A program made the translations under genes and the position numbers. The notes beneath the pieces were generated by a model. The model saw only the letters and a list, made by a program, of their open reading frames with translations, was not told the DNA's origin and did not search any database. From Chromatiales bacterium (lineage in GTDB: Bacteria; Pseudomonadota; Gammaproteobacteria; UBA6429), in contig JALTJN010000362.1 of NCBI GenBank assembly GCA_027076405.1, forward strand, positions 682,001 to 746,000: a DNA stretch of 64,000 bases, written 5' to 3'. Of this stretch, positions 46,002 through 55,585 are shown one piece after another. Position 1 is the stretch's first letter, and each line of letters starts with the position of its first letter.

Positions 46002-47642
46002 TTAATGCATTTGTCTACGAGGGTCAGAAAATGTTATTCGAAAACAACTTCCTTCGCCCTCATTTTGTAAAAGAGTTAAGTGCGCCTGATTACATTCTGC
46101 CAATTCACGTGAAATATACAAGCCTAAACCCGTGCCGGTCTCTGTTGTAGTGTAAAACGGTTCAAATATATGTGCAGCTGTTTCTTTGTCAATCCCGCTA
46201 CCATGATCCGTTATATCAAGGTAGGGACGGTTATTATTTTTTGAAACATTGGCATGAAATTCAATTTTATATTTTTCATGGCTCGTTTCGTTATCAGTAT
46301 GACGTAAAGCATTTTCACACAAATTAGTTAATATTTGCTGTAAATGACTTGGATCAAAACGGATTTCAAACTTTTCTTCTAAAATATCAATGAGGAAATC
46401 TTCTCTTCGTGCATTATTTGATGTTATAAAATCAGAAATAAAGGTTTCCAGATATGTATTTAAGTCAACAAGTTGAGGGTAGCTCTGGTTTCCCCGACCT
46501 AACTGCATAACATTTTCGATAATGGTATTTACACGCTTTGAATGGTCAGAAATGATTTGAGTGAGGCGTAAATCTGCATTATCTATATTGGGGGATTCTG
46601 CAAGCAACTGGCCGGCATGGCTAATTGCACCTAACGGGTTTCTAATTTCGTGAGCAATACTTGCTGTTAAACGTCCCAAAGCCGCAAGCTGTAATTGTTG
46701 AGCTTCGCGCGACATGGCTGAGGCATCTTCAAGAAAAATGAGCGTTGCCGGGTTTTCATCCTGATTTAATGGTGCAAATCGCGGTAATAAACTTGGGTAC
46801 TCTGGTGACAAAGCGAGCGGTTGTGAAGAGAACTCATTATTTTCCAACCATGATTGATAATTGTTATTTAAATCTGTACTTAGTGCAGATAGGTATGGGC
46901 TTTTAGTAACAGAAGGCATGCCTAGCATATGCCATGCTGATTCATTGATTAAGCGTAAGCGGCTAAATTGATCGATAACCATAATGCCCGTTTGCATTCG
47001 TTGAATAATATGTTCAGTTAACTGTGACATATTTGCCAAATCAACACCGCGCTTAACGGCAAGTGCTTCACTCTGGCGAATGTGCTTGGCAACAAAATAA
47101 GTAATGATGGCGGTAGTAAAGAACGTTATGCCTAAAATGCCCGCTTGTAATGAACTGCCATCTAGATAAATGCCTTCAATCTTGTTGTATGATTCTTCAA
47201 ACAAGACTGCAAGACTGGCAACGGAAGCAAATAAAAGAGAATGTCGGCCGCGTATAACAATACTACCGCCTGCAATAGAAATTATAATGAGTGTGCCTAA
47301 ACCACTTTGTACACCACCACTGGAATGCATAATGAGTGTTGTAAAAACGATATCACTAAAAATTTGAGTATGGATTTGAATATTAAAATCAGGTTTACGT
47401 AAGCGGATCATTAATCCAAAAACTAAGGCAGAAATAAGATAGCCGCCACTCGCACCATAAAAGAGCTGAATATTATGGGATGCTAATTGCGGAAATGGAT
47501 TTCCGGTAAAATAAAATGTGACAAATAAACCGGAAATAAGTAAACGATAAAGGTTGAGAAAATTAAGGGGGCCCCATGTATATGCGACATTATCGACATA
47601 TAGTGTGTTAAAGACCTGAGAGTTGGAATGATTATCGAACAT
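46002..47642 (-). CDS. pilS: Sensor histidine kinase PilS
   Basis: Membrane sensor kinase partner of PilR. The N-terminal half has about six membrane segments, followed by a PAS-like region (around GIMVIDQFSRLRLINESAW), the phosphorylation H-box SIAHEIRNPLGAISHAGQL and an ATPase domain with N-, G1- and G2-boxes (NLCENALRHT, DHGSGID, GTGLGLYIS). It has 546 residues. In Pseudomonas PilS senses pilin in the inner membrane; that role here is inferred. Confidence 0.92.
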   Translation of the reverse strand: MFDNHSNSQVFNTLYVDNVAYTWGPLNFLNLYRLLISGLFVTFYFTGNPFPQLASHNIQLFYGASGGYLISALVFGLMIRLRKPDFNIQIHTQIFSDIVFTTLIMHSSGGVQSGLGTLIIISIAGGSIVIRGRHSLLFASVASLAVLFEESYNKIEGIYLDGSSLQAGILGITFFTTAIITYFVAKHIRQSEALAVKRGVDLANMSQLTEHIIQRMQTGIMVIDQFSRLRLINESAWHMLGMPSVTKSPYLSALSTDLNNNYQSWLENNEFSSQPLALSPEYPSLLPRFAPLNQDENPATLIFLEDASAMSREAQQLQLAALGRLTASIAHEIRNPLGAISHAGQLLAESPNIDNADLRLTQIISDHSKRVNTIIENVMQLGRGNQSYPQLVDLNTYLETFISDFITSNNARREDFLIDILEEKFEIRFDPSHLQQILTNLCENALRHTDNETSHEKYKIEFHANVSKNNNRPYLDITDHGSGIDKETAAHIFEPFYTTTETGTGLGLYISRELAECNQAHLTLLQNEGEGSCFRITFSDPRRQMH

Positions 47643-47648
47643 GCAATA

Positions 47649-47867
47649 TTATTTTTTGTCCAAATGTTCCTGACTGCAATAAAAAAGCCCGTTTTTTTGT
47701 AGAGCTTCATCTTCCGGTATGTGTAACTGACAGACATTACAACGTACCATTTTAGTTTCTTGAGTCTTAGCGTTTTTGTTAGCGTTTTTATTGGCAGCCC
47801 AGCCTTTTATTATTCGGGCGAGTAGATAAATAATCAGGCCAATGACAATGAGGCGAATCAGGTTCAT
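47649..47867 (-). CDS. PP0621-type small membrane/zinc-ribbon protein
   Basis: A 72-residue protein with an N-terminal membrane segment (LIRLIVIGLIIYLLARII) and a short C-terminal metal-binding region: CNVC, then a further Cys and His in FYCSQEH. This resembles the PP0621 family, of unknown function, that is often encoded directly upstream of pilS. It lies six bases before pilS and is probably the first gene of a three-gene transcript with pilS and pilR. Confidence 0.82.
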   Translation of the reverse strand: MNLIRLIVIGLIIYLLARIIKGWAANKNANKNAKTQETKMVRCNVCQLHIPEDEALQKNGLFYCSQEHLDKK

Positions 47868-48053
47868 AGTAATTTTTCTTTAGTTGGAATATGTAATATC
47901 TTAATAGTAACGATAGAATTTGCTGCTGGCGATATTTATTCTCGAAAAGCACACAAGTTTTTGTTTAATTTGACAAAAGTTACAGTATTTTACAGTAAAA
48001 GTTGTCCCGATTAGTTTAGTAGCTTATATTTCGCTCTGATTTTTAAACCTCCG

Positions 48054-49718
48054 TTGGTCATTTTGAATAGAAATAATAACAATCCAGACTCCGGTCAGAC
48101 TTTGCGCGTGGCGATTGCGCAAATTAACTTACTTGTCGGCGATATAGAAAGTAATGCCATACGTATTCTTGAATGGGCTCAACGTGCCCGTGATGATAGG
48201 CAGGCTGATGTCATTGTTTTTCCTGAACTAGCATTAACCGGTTATCCGCCTGAAGATTTATTACTTCGCCCAGGGCTGCACGAGCGGGTAGAAGATGCAT
48301 TATCATTATTAAAAAAAGAAATTTCCGGTATTACCGTTTTGCTGGGTTACCCCGAGAAAACGGATGAAGGGCTATATAATTGTGTTGCGGTTTTGGACGC
48401 AGGGAAGTGTACGGTTCTCACCCGAAAAACTCATTTACCCAATTACAGTGTTTTTGATGAAAAGCGTTATTTTATTTCAGATGATAAAAGTGGAGTTTTT
48501 ACCATCAACGGCGTACAACTTGGGGTATGTATTTGTGAAGATATCTGGCATGCCGAACCAGTAAAAAGGGTAGTTGATTCCGGCGCCCGATTGATTCTCA
48601 ACGTTAATGCCTCTCCCTTTCATGCACATAAAACCCATGAACGTGAAGATGTTATTCGGCAGCGAGTGAGTGAAATAAATGTACCCGTCGTGTATACAAA
48701 TATGGTGGGCGGGCAGGATGAGTTGGTCTTTGATGGACAGTCCTTTGTTATTGATGACAGTGGCCAGCTGTCTCATCGATTTGCCGCTTTTGAAGAAAGT
48801 CTTGGGCTGGTGATCTTTGATTCAAAAAATTTAAAACCACTCGAGCCAGCTATAGTCAGGCCTCTTTCAGAAGAAGCCAGTGTATATCAGGCATTAGTCA
48901 CTGGAGTGCGGGATTATGTGACTAAGAATGGCTTTTCAGGAGTTGTCATTGGTTTGTCAGGCGGTATAGATTCCGCATTAACCTTAAGTGTTGCTGTGGA
49001 TGCATTAGGCGCAGATAAAGTCGAAGCGGTGATGATGCCATCATGTTATACGCTGGATATGAGTGTAGAAGATGCAAAAGAACAGGCTGAACTTTTAGGC
49101 GTTAATTTCAAAGTTATTCCGATTGAAAAGCCGTTTAATACCTTTCTTGAGTTGCTGGAAGATGAATTTGCCGGTAAAGCAGTCGATGCGACGGAAGAAA
49201 ATATTCAGGCGCGTTGTCGTGGGGTGTTACTCATGGCGATTTCAAATAAAAAAGGCAAAATGGTTTTAACCACGGGTAATAAAAGTGAAATGGCCGTGGG
49301 CTACGCCACCTTGTATGGTGATATGGCCGGTGGCTATGACGTTTTAAAAGATGTCAAAAAGACACTGGTATTTCGTTTGGCTGAATACCGTAACTCTGTG
49401 TCTGCCAATATTCCTCAACGGGTCATTGATCGTCCACCTTCGGCTGAACTCGCACCGGATCAAAAAGATACCGATTCATTACCAGAATATGATATTTTAG
49501 ATGACATTCTGGAACGTTATGTTGAACAAGACAGCGGGCTAGAAGATATTGTCGCAGCCGGATTTGACAGGGAGACAGTGCGGCGTGTTTTACGACTGGT
49601 CGATATCAATGAATATAAGCGACGTCAGGCGGCTCCTGGCGTACGAATTACGAAACGTGCTTTTGGTCGTGATCGACGTTATCCCATCACCTCGGGTTAT
49701 GGCAAAAATCGAAAATAA
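48054..49718 (+). CDS. nadE: Glutamine-dependent NAD+ synthetase NadE
   Basis: Last step of NAD synthesis, with ammonia taken from glutamine. Residues 15 to about 270 are a nitrilase-like glutaminase domain (VAIAQINLLVGDIE, FPELALTGYPPEDLL with the catalytic Glu, GVCICEDIW with Cys). The synthetase domain begins with the ATP loop VIGLSGGIDSAL. It has about 551-554 residues. The start is not ATG: TTG 48054 or 48063 are the choices and neither has a good ribosome site. A TTGACA at 47970-47975 is a possible -35, with a 15-base spacer to TACAGT. Confidence 0.93.
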   Translation: MVILNRNNNNPDSGQTLRVAIAQINLLVGDIESNAIRILEWAQRARDDRQADVIVFPELALTGYPPEDLLLRPGLHERVEDALSLLKKEISGITVLLGYPEKTDEGLYNCVAVLDAGKCTVLTRKTHLPNYSVFDEKRYFISDDKSGVFTINGVQLGVCICEDIWHAEPVKRVVDSGARLILNVNASPFHAHKTHEREDVIRQRVSEINVPVVYTNMVGGQDELVFDGQSFVIDDSGQLSHRFAAFEESLGLVIFDSKNLKPLEPAIVRPLSEEASVYQALVTGVRDYVTKNGFSGVVIGLSGGIDSALTLSVAVDALGADKVEAVMMPSCYTLDMSVEDAKEQAELLGVNFKVIPIEKPFNTFLELLEDEFAGKAVDATEENIQARCRGVLLMAISNKKGKMVLTTGNKSEMAVGYATLYGDMAGGYDVLKDVKKTLVFRLAEYRNSVSANIPQRVIDRPPSAELAPDQKDTDSLPEYDILDDILERYVEQDSGLEDIVAAGFDRETVRRVLRLVDINEYKRRQAAPGVRITKRAFGRDRRYPITSGYGKNRK

Positions 49719-49797
49719 GAATAAAAGTCGCCAGATACGGTACTGCCACTGACTTTTTCCTGTTAAAGTAGACGCAGTTGCAAGTATTATTGCATGA

Positions 49798-50145
<348 letters not shown>

Positions 50146-50163
50146 TTTTCCTGTTATTAAATA

Positions 50164-50202
50164 AAAAAACCGCTGGTAGATAAAGCTCTCCAGCGGTTTT
50201 TT
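50164..50202. terminator. Bidirectional intrinsic terminator between glnB and bamD
   Basis: A perfect 13-bp repeat, AAAAAACCGCTGG and CCAGCGGTTTTTT, with a 13-base loop. The GC core plus T6 on one strand and T6 (from A6) on the other make it work in both directions. It separates the converging glnB and bamD genes. Confidence 0.93.
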
Positions 50203-50224
50203 ATTTACAGAGACTCATTAAATT

Positions 50225-51001
50225 TTATTTAATTTTCAATGCTTTTGTTTTTGGGTGCTTTGGGTAATTGAGCTCTAGTACCCGATAGGCATCATTGGCA
50301 AGATCAGGCATTCCCAGTTTACGGTAAGACTCAATCATTAATGCTAATGCATCAGGAATAGCTCGCGAGCCCTGATAATTCTCTATAATGTATTTAGCAC
50401 GGTTTACAACCGCCAGATATGCGCCACGACGCTGATAAAATTTGGCAACATGAATTTCATAGAGTGCAAGATTTTCTCGTAACTCTTTCATGCGCTTAAT
50501 TGAATCAGGCACATATCGGCTTTTAGGAAAACGTTTAATTAATTCTGAAAAGTACTTAAAAGCTCTACGCACTGCCTGGGGGTCTCGCTCAGAAGGTTCC
50601 TGATCGAATAGCTTATCCATGAAAGAAATCGAATTATCAAAACTGGCTAAGCCGCGTAAATAATAGGCATAATCAACATTGGGATGATTAGGGTGTAATT
50701 TAATAAAGCGGTCAGCGGCGACGATGGCTGTTTCCGGTTGTGCATCTTTATAATAGGCATATGCCATTTCAATTCGTGCACGTTCGGCATAGGTACCATA
50801 AGGAAAGCGAGACTCTAGTTTTTCATAATACTGAATAGCGCTGGCATATTCGCTTGAGGTTAATAATCTTTTGGCTTCCTGATAGAGCTCACTGACAGTG
50901 AGGCCATAGGTTTCATCATCAATATTACCAGACGATGCACAACCAGCTAAAAGTGCGGCGAATAAAAGAGCAGATAAATTGAGTAAACGATAAAAGCGCA
51001 T
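50225..51001 (-). CDS. bamD: Outer-membrane assembly lipoprotein BamD
   Basis: Essential lipoprotein of the BAM complex, which inserts beta-barrel proteins in the outer membrane. A signal peptide ends in the lipobox LAGC (Cys21, followed by Ala and Ser: outer-membrane sorting). The rest is five TPR-like repeats, with the family segments YYEKLESRFPYG and ELIKRFPKSRYVPDS. It has 258 residues from ATG 51001. The frame is open another 61 codons upstream, but that extension lacks a ribosome site and would bury the signal peptide. It is divergent from rluD. Confidence 0.95.
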   Translation of the reverse strand: MRFYRLLNLSALLFAALLAGCASSGNIDDETYGLTVSELYQEAKRLLTSSEYASAIQYYEKLESRFPYGTYAERARIEMAYAYYKDAQPETAIVAADRFIKLHPNHPNVDYAYYLRGLASFDNSISFMDKLFDQEPSERDPQAVRRAFKYFSELIKRFPKSRYVPDSIKRMKELRENLALYEIHVAKFYQRRGAYLAVVNRAKYIIENYQGSRAIPDALALMIESYRKLGMPDLANDAYRVLELNYPKHPKTKALKIK

Positions 51002-51142
51002 GCGTGCTAACCTATTGGAATTTAATTGTTTTATGAGTCTTGATTTTGTGATTATAGGGGTATTATACCTTAGATTATTATCATAGAGCAGAGAAGATTT
51101 GAGATGAGAGTGCCAGACAGAGCAAATAATGAGATATTTTGA

Positions 51143-52123
51143 ATGGATGAGATAGAAACTTTTGAAGCAATTGTGCCAGAACACTGTGCCGGGGATAGAG
51201 TCGATCAGACTTTAGCGAAATTATTCCCTGACTACTCACGTTCTCGTCTGCAAACATGGTTAAAAGATGGTCAAATTCTGGTTAATGGTGAAACTAAACG
51301 CGCCAAGGATAAAATATTGGGGGGAGAGTGTATTGAGCTAAATGTCGTTTTGGCCTCTGAAAACAGCTGGGAGCCGGAAAACATACCGTTAAATATCATT
51401 TATGAGGACGAACAGCTACTGGTTATCAACAAGCCTGCCGGAATGGTTGTACATCCGGCTGCCGGTAATTTTAATGGCACGATGCTCAATGCCTTGCTTC
51501 ATTATGCCCCTGAACTGGAAGCGATTCCGCGAGCAGGAATTGTTCACCGGCTGGATAAGGAAACCAGTGGTTTACTGGTGGTTGCACGAACCTTAACTTC
51601 ACAAAAAGTACTGGTTGAACAGCTGCAGGCCCGTACTTTTTTGCGGGAGTATGACGCTATTATTCGTGGTTCAGTAACAGCAGGGAACACGATTAATGAG
51701 CCGATTGGACGGCATCCGATCAACCGCAAACGAATGGCGGTGAACTCAAATGGTAAGCCCGCCATTACTCATTACCGTATTAGCGAACGCTATCGTTTGC
51801 ATACCAAGCTTACGGTGAAATTAGAAACAGGACGCACTCATCAAATTCGTGTTCATATGGCTCATATTAATCATCCGCTACTTGGCGACCCAGTGTATGG
51901 TGGCCGATTTAAAATTCCCGCTGCAAGCAATGATGATTTCGTGCAAATGTTGAAAAGTTTTAAGCGGCAGGCACTTCATGCCAGACATCTTGGTTTAATT
52001 CATCCTGCGACAGATGAATTCATCGAGTGGGAAGTTGATGTGCCACAAGACATGCTTGATTTGCAGGACGCACTACGCCTTGATTTTGAAAAACATAAAA
52101 AAGCTCTGTCAGGAAAAAAATGA
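51143..52123 (+). CDS. rluD: 23S rRNA pseudouridine synthase RluD
   Basis: Makes pseudouridines 1911, 1915 and 1917 in helix 69 of 23S rRNA. The N-terminal S4 RNA-binding domain (SRLQTWLKDGQILVNG) precedes the catalytic domain with the RluA-family motif IVHRLDKETSGLLVVA, where the Asp is catalytic, and RTHQIRVHM. It has 326 residues. The pairing with a divergent bamD and a following pgeF is well conserved in gammaproteobacteria. It overlaps pgeF by four bases (ATGA). Confidence 0.97.
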   Translation: MDEIETFEAIVPEHCAGDRVDQTLAKLFPDYSRSRLQTWLKDGQILVNGETKRAKDKILGGECIELNVVLASENSWEPENIPLNIIYEDEQLLVINKPAGMVVHPAAGNFNGTMLNALLHYAPELEAIPRAGIVHRLDKETSGLLVVARTLTSQKVLVEQLQARTFLREYDAIIRGSVTAGNTINEPIGRHPINRKRMAVNSNGKPAITHYRISERYRLHTKLTVKLETGRTHQIRVHMAHINHPLLGDPVYGGRFKIPAASNDDFVQMLKSFKRQALHARHLGLIHPATDEFIEWEVDVPQDMLDLQDALRLDFEKHKKALSGKK

Positions 52124-52845
52124 TTGCAAACTGGTTAAAAGCAGATTGGCCTGCAGCGGATTTTATTAAAGCGGGAACAACATTACGACAAGGCGGTGTT
52201 AGTCAGACGCCTTATGATAGCTTTAATCTCGCCACGCATGTTGGCGATGATCCAAAAGCCGTTCAACAAAATCGAATATTGCTAGGCTTGCCGGATGATA
52301 CGCAATGGCTGGAACAGATTCATAGTACCAGAGTGGTTAAATTACCAAACACTGAAAATGTTCCGAAGGCCGATGCATCATATACATCAGAAAGAAATAT
52401 TGTTTGTGTTGTCATGACGGCAGATTGTTTACCGGTATTAATAACGGATAAAGAAGGCAGTTGTGTCGCAGCTATTCATGCAGGCTGGCGTGGCTTATGT
52501 GATGGCATTATCGAAGAAACAATTAATAATTTACCGGTTGCAGCCGGTAACTTGCTCGTCTGGCTAGGCCCGGCAATTGGACCTGATGTTTATGAAATAG
52601 GAGAAGAAGTTTATGATGCTTTTACGCTGAATGATATTGAAGCAAAGCAAGCTTTTACACCGACATCAGAACAACACTGGTTATTTAATATTTATCAGTT
52701 GGCAAAATTACGTTTGAACAGAATAGGTGTTGAACAGATCTATGGCGGCAATCACTGTTCTTTAACTGAGAAAGAAGATTTTTTTTCTTATCGGCGAGAT
52801 GATGTAACTGGCCGTATGGCGAGTATGATCTGGATTGATAAATAA
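52120..52845 (+). CDS. pgeF: Peptidoglycan editing factor PgeF (YfiH/DUF152)
   Basis: Multicopper-oxidase-fold family protein. In E. coli YfiH helps keep L-serine out of the muropeptide stem by acting on wrongly built UDP-MurNAc; related proteins show purine nucleoside hydrolysis or phosphorylase activity. The family motifs are present: WLEQIHSTRV, TADCLPVL, AAIHAGWRGL and the final CSLTEKEDFFSYRRD, giving the His/Cys zinc site. It has 241 residues. Translation is coupled to rluD. Confidence 0.93.
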   Translation: MIANWLKADWPAADFIKAGTTLRQGGVSQTPYDSFNLATHVGDDPKAVQQNRILLGLPDDTQWLEQIHSTRVVKLPNTENVPKADASYTSERNIVCVVMTADCLPVLITDKEGSCVAAIHAGWRGLCDGIIEETINNLPVAAGNLLVWLGPAIGPDVYEIGEEVYDAFTLNDIEAKQAFTPTSEQHWLFNIYQLAKLRLNRIGVEQIYGGNHCSLTEKEDFFSYRRDDVTGRMASMIWIDK

Positions 52846-52869
52846 ATAAAATATACATTTGCACGTATA

Positions 52870-52899
52870 TTGACACATGGATTTTACTGATTGTATTTA
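52870..52899 (+). promoter_or_regulatory. Possible sigma-70 promoter of the ZIP gene, with dyad
   Basis: A consensus -35 TTGACA (52870-52875) is followed 18 bases later by TATTTA (52894-52899), a moderate -10. An inverted repeat ATATAC-N8-GTATAT (52851-52870) ends on the -35 box and could be an operator, for example for a metal-sensing repressor. It does not match the Zur or Fur consensus well. Confidence 0.35.
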
Positions 52900-52947
52900 A
52901 TATCTTATAAAATCACACATAATAAAATGTTTTAAGAGAAAATATTT

Positions 52948-53751
52948 ATGTCTTTACTTACCTGGATTATTGTTTTTAGTTTATTAGGCGGCGTGTTGAG
53001 TGTTCTGGCTGCATCTGTGTATTTATTAATTAATGATGAATTTCAGAAAAAGTTATTACCTCATACTGTCAGCTTTGCAATAGGCGCTTTACTTGGCGCT
53101 GCCTTTTTAGCTTTATTACCGCATGCTTTGATTGTGGATAAAAATATTGATTTTCATGATTTGGGATTAACCTTATTGATTGGTTTGCTAGGATTTTTTC
53201 TACTTGAAAAAATGGTGCTCTGGCGGCATTGTCATTCAAGTCATTGCGAAGTACATTCTCCAAATGATGCTACACCATCAAGTTACCATCACACGCATGA
53301 AAAAGATGCCAGTGGAACTTTAATTATCATTGGCGATGCAGTTCACAATATTGTCGATGGTGTTTTAATCGCTGCGGCTTTTATGACGGATATTGATTTA
53401 GGGATTGTCACAGCATTAGCGGTAGCCGCACATGAAATTCCACAAGAAATAGGTGATTTTGCTATTTTATTAAACAGTGGATTTAAGCGAAAACGAGCAT
53501 TGTTTTTTAATGTGTTAGCCAGCATGGGAACACTATTAGGTGCTGTTATCGCTTATTACAGCTTACAGAGCATGCAGCATGCATTGCCTTATATTTTAGC
53601 GATAGCAGCATCGAGCTTTATTTATATTGCAGTGGCAGATTTAATTCCCGGCTTACATAAGAAAACCGAGTTAAAAGAAACGCTACAGCAGATGTCTCTT
53701 ATCATATTAGGTGTAGTCACTATTTATTGGGCTCATTCAACACTTCATTAA
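52948..53751 (+). CDS. ZIP-family metal transporter
   Basis: Inner-membrane divalent metal (zinc, iron or similar) importer. The 267-residue protein has about eight membrane segments. The metal path motifs HNIVDG and HEIPQEIGD lie in the fourth and fifth segments. The cytoplasmic loop between segments 3 and 4 is rich in His and Cys (RHCHSSHCEVH, YHHTHEK), typical of ZIP proteins and probably metal binding. The substrate cannot be told from sequence. GcvR-like protein follows on the same strand. Confidence 0.92.
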   Translation: MSLLTWIIVFSLLGGVLSVLAASVYLLINDEFQKKLLPHTVSFAIGALLGAAFLALLPHALIVDKNIDFHDLGLTLLIGLLGFFLLEKMVLWRHCHSSHCEVHSPNDATPSSYHHTHEKDASGTLIIIGDAVHNIVDGVLIAAAFMTDIDLGIVTALAVAAHEIPQEIGDFAILLNSGFKRKRALFFNVLASMGTLLGAVIAYYSLQSMQHALPYILAIAASSFIYIAVADLIPGLHKKTELKETLQQMSLIILGVVTIYWAHSTLH

Positions 53752-53801
53752 ACTTTATTTCACTGCCAATACGAAACATTTGCCACAAGGAATATATAAC
53801 C

Positions 53802-54338
53802 ATGACAAAAGAAAAAAATAAATGGTACATGGTAACGTTAGTTGGAAAAGATCAAACAAATATTGTATCTCATGTTACTGCTGCTCTTTATGATGCCGGT
53901 GGTAATTTAGGGGAAACAAGTATGATGCGGCTAGGGGGGAATTTTACTATTATGATGATGGTTGAATTATCCGGCAGTAAAAAAGATCTTCATGACATTT
54001 TAAGTACCGTAACAGATTCAATGGGGTTACACCTTCATGTGGATCATATAGAAGCAAAATTACATGAACATAAAATTCCTGATGTCCGTATTTCTGTTTA
54101 TGGTGCTGATCGTGCTGGTATTGTTAGTAAGGTAACCACTGTTTTGGCAGAAGCAGGTTTAAATATTTTAGATTTGGAATCTGATGTTGCCGGTGAAAAA
54201 GATGCACCTCTGTATATAATGCATATTGAAGGTGAAGCTTCTGAAGGCATTAAACCTCTCGAGTCAGCACTACAGATTGTTAAAGATGAAGACGGCGTTG
54301 ACGCTGAACTTTCTGAAATTGACACTTTGATTGGTTAA
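53802..54338 (+). CDS. GcvR-like protein with two ACT domains
   Basis: A 178-residue protein made of two ACT domains (about residues 6-80 and 90-170), each opening with the typical pattern: VTLVGKDQTNIVSHVTAALYDAGG and VYGADRAGIVSKVTTVLAEAG. ACT domains bind amino acids. The arrangement matches GcvR, which represses the glycine cleavage operon by binding GcvA, but no gcv genes are in the window. The true start is ATG 53802. The frame extends back into the ZIP gene, but that part is not family-like. Confidence 0.85.
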   Translation: MTKEKNKWYMVTLVGKDQTNIVSHVTAALYDAGGNLGETSMMRLGGNFTIMMMVELSGSKKDLHDILSTVTDSMGLHLHVDHIEAKLHEHKIPDVRISVYGADRAGIVSKVTTVLAEAGLNILDLESDVAGEKDAPLYIMHIEGEASEGIKPLESALQIVKDEDGVDAELSEIDTLIG

Positions 54339-54359
54339 TTCAGGGAATCGATTAAAGCA

Positions 54360-54863
54360 ATGACTGTATTAGACATTATTGCCTATCCGGATGCACGTTT
54401 AAAACAAGTTGCTAATAATGTTGTCTTTTTTGATTCCGAGCTTAAAAGTTTTATTCAGGATCTTCAGGAAACGATGGCAGCTGGTCCAAGCGGAGTTGGT
54501 ATTGCGGCAACACAAGTGGGTGTGATGAAGCGAATTGTGATTGTCGATGTTTCAAATTATCCCAGACTTAAAAAAGCAAAGCATCATGGACATCTGATTT
54601 TAATTAACCCGGAAATTCTGGACTGGCAGGGAATGAAAAAGGGACGCGAAGGGTGCATGTCTGTCCCGGATTATACCGGTAATGTTATTCGGGCCGAAAA
54701 TATTGTTTTAACTGCTTTTGATGAGAATGGACTCGCTCATGAATATGAGATGGAAGGTTTTGAAGCACGAGCAGTACAACATGAAATTGATCATCTGGAT
54801 GGCTTGCTATTTCTGGATCGGTTAGTGAGTCGTCGTAATGATTTATTTAAAAGAAAAACATAA
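54360..54863 (+). CDS. def: Peptide deformylase Def
   Basis: Removes the formyl group from the N-terminal methionine of new proteins. The three family motifs are present: GVGIAATQVG, EGCMSVP with metal ligand Cys99, and QHEIDHLDG with His141 and His145 plus the catalytic Glu. It has 167 residues. The gene is separated from fmt, its usual partner, and sits instead between the GcvR-like and the acyltransferase genes. Confidence 0.95.
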   Translation: MTVLDIIAYPDARLKQVANNVVFFDSELKSFIQDLQETMAAGPSGVGIAATQVGVMKRIVIVDVSNYPRLKKAKHHGHLILINPEILDWQGMKKGREGCMSVPDYTGNVIRAENIVLTAFDENGLAHEYEMEGFEARAVQHEIDHLDGLLFLDRLVSRRNDLFKRKT

Positions 54864-54884
54864 TAAATAATTAAAAGGTTTTTA

Positions 54885-55553
54885 ATGCTTGACGTTCTTG
54901 CCATCATTATTTTTGTCATACTGTTTATATTGGTTGGTTTGAAAAACAATGTTGCTGATTGGGGGCATTTTGTACTTAATGTTATCGATGGCTGGGTTAG
55001 AATTTACTGTCGTTATTTTCATCACTTTATTTATCAACCTATTCCTGTTTCAGATGATGGTCCTACTTTGCTCGCATCCAATCACTTGTCTGGCCTTGAT
55101 CCCTTTTTAATTGTTGCTGCCTGTCAGCATCCTATTCGCTTTATGATTGCAAAAGAAGAGTATGAACGCTTCGGTTTGCAGTGGTTGTTTCGTGCTGCAG
55201 GCTGTATTCCTGTTGAACGTTCAGGTCGTGTTGAGGTTGCCTTTAATAACACACTAAAAGCATTACATCATGGTGAAGTTGTGCTTTTGTTTCCTGAAGG
55301 TGGTATAAATCATACAAATCAGCCATTACGGAAACTCAAAGCAGGCATAATAAAACTGGCGAAATTAGCTAATGTGCCGATAACAGGGTTAAGAGTTGAT
55401 GGGATGCGTGGACAAGGCCATACCTTACCCGCTTTAGTTTTACCCAGTCAGAGTCGGTTAATCATATTGCCAGAATTAGATTGTGTGAATAAAACCGATA
55501 AAGAAGCATTAGTTCAACTGACATCTCTGTTGGCAAATAAAATCAGGATATAA
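54885..55553 (+). CDS. PlsC-like 1-acylglycerol-3-phosphate acyltransferase
   Basis: Membrane acyltransferase of the LPLAT family. It has an N-terminal membrane segment (about residues 3-20), the catalytic NHxxxxD motif in SNHLSGLDPF, and the acceptor-binding motif FPEGG. The protein has 222 residues. It is likely to make phosphatidic acid from lysophosphatidate, but related members acylate ornithine or other lipids, so the substrate is inferred. AAAAGG seven bases before ATG supports the start. Confidence 0.88.
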   Translation: MLDVLAIIIFVILFILVGLKNNVADWGHFVLNVIDGWVRIYCRYFHHFIYQPIPVSDDGPTLLASNHLSGLDPFLIVAACQHPIRFMIAKEEYERFGLQWLFRAAGCIPVERSGRVEVAFNNTLKALHHGEVVLLFPEGGINHTNQPLRKLKAGIIKLAKLANVPITGLRVDGMRGQGHTLPALVLPSQSRLIILPELDCVNKTDKEALVQLTSLLANKIRI

Positions 55554-55585
55554 AAGCACACTAATAATAATTTGAGGTTGAGTAC

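Noticed and set aside
51002..51184. 61-codon N-terminal extension of bamD
   Set aside because: It would bury the lipoprotein signal peptide and overlaps the start of divergent rluD.
53727..53801. Extended N-terminus of the GcvR-like protein
   Set aside because: It overlaps the ZIP gene and does not resemble the ACT family; ATG 53802 fits better.
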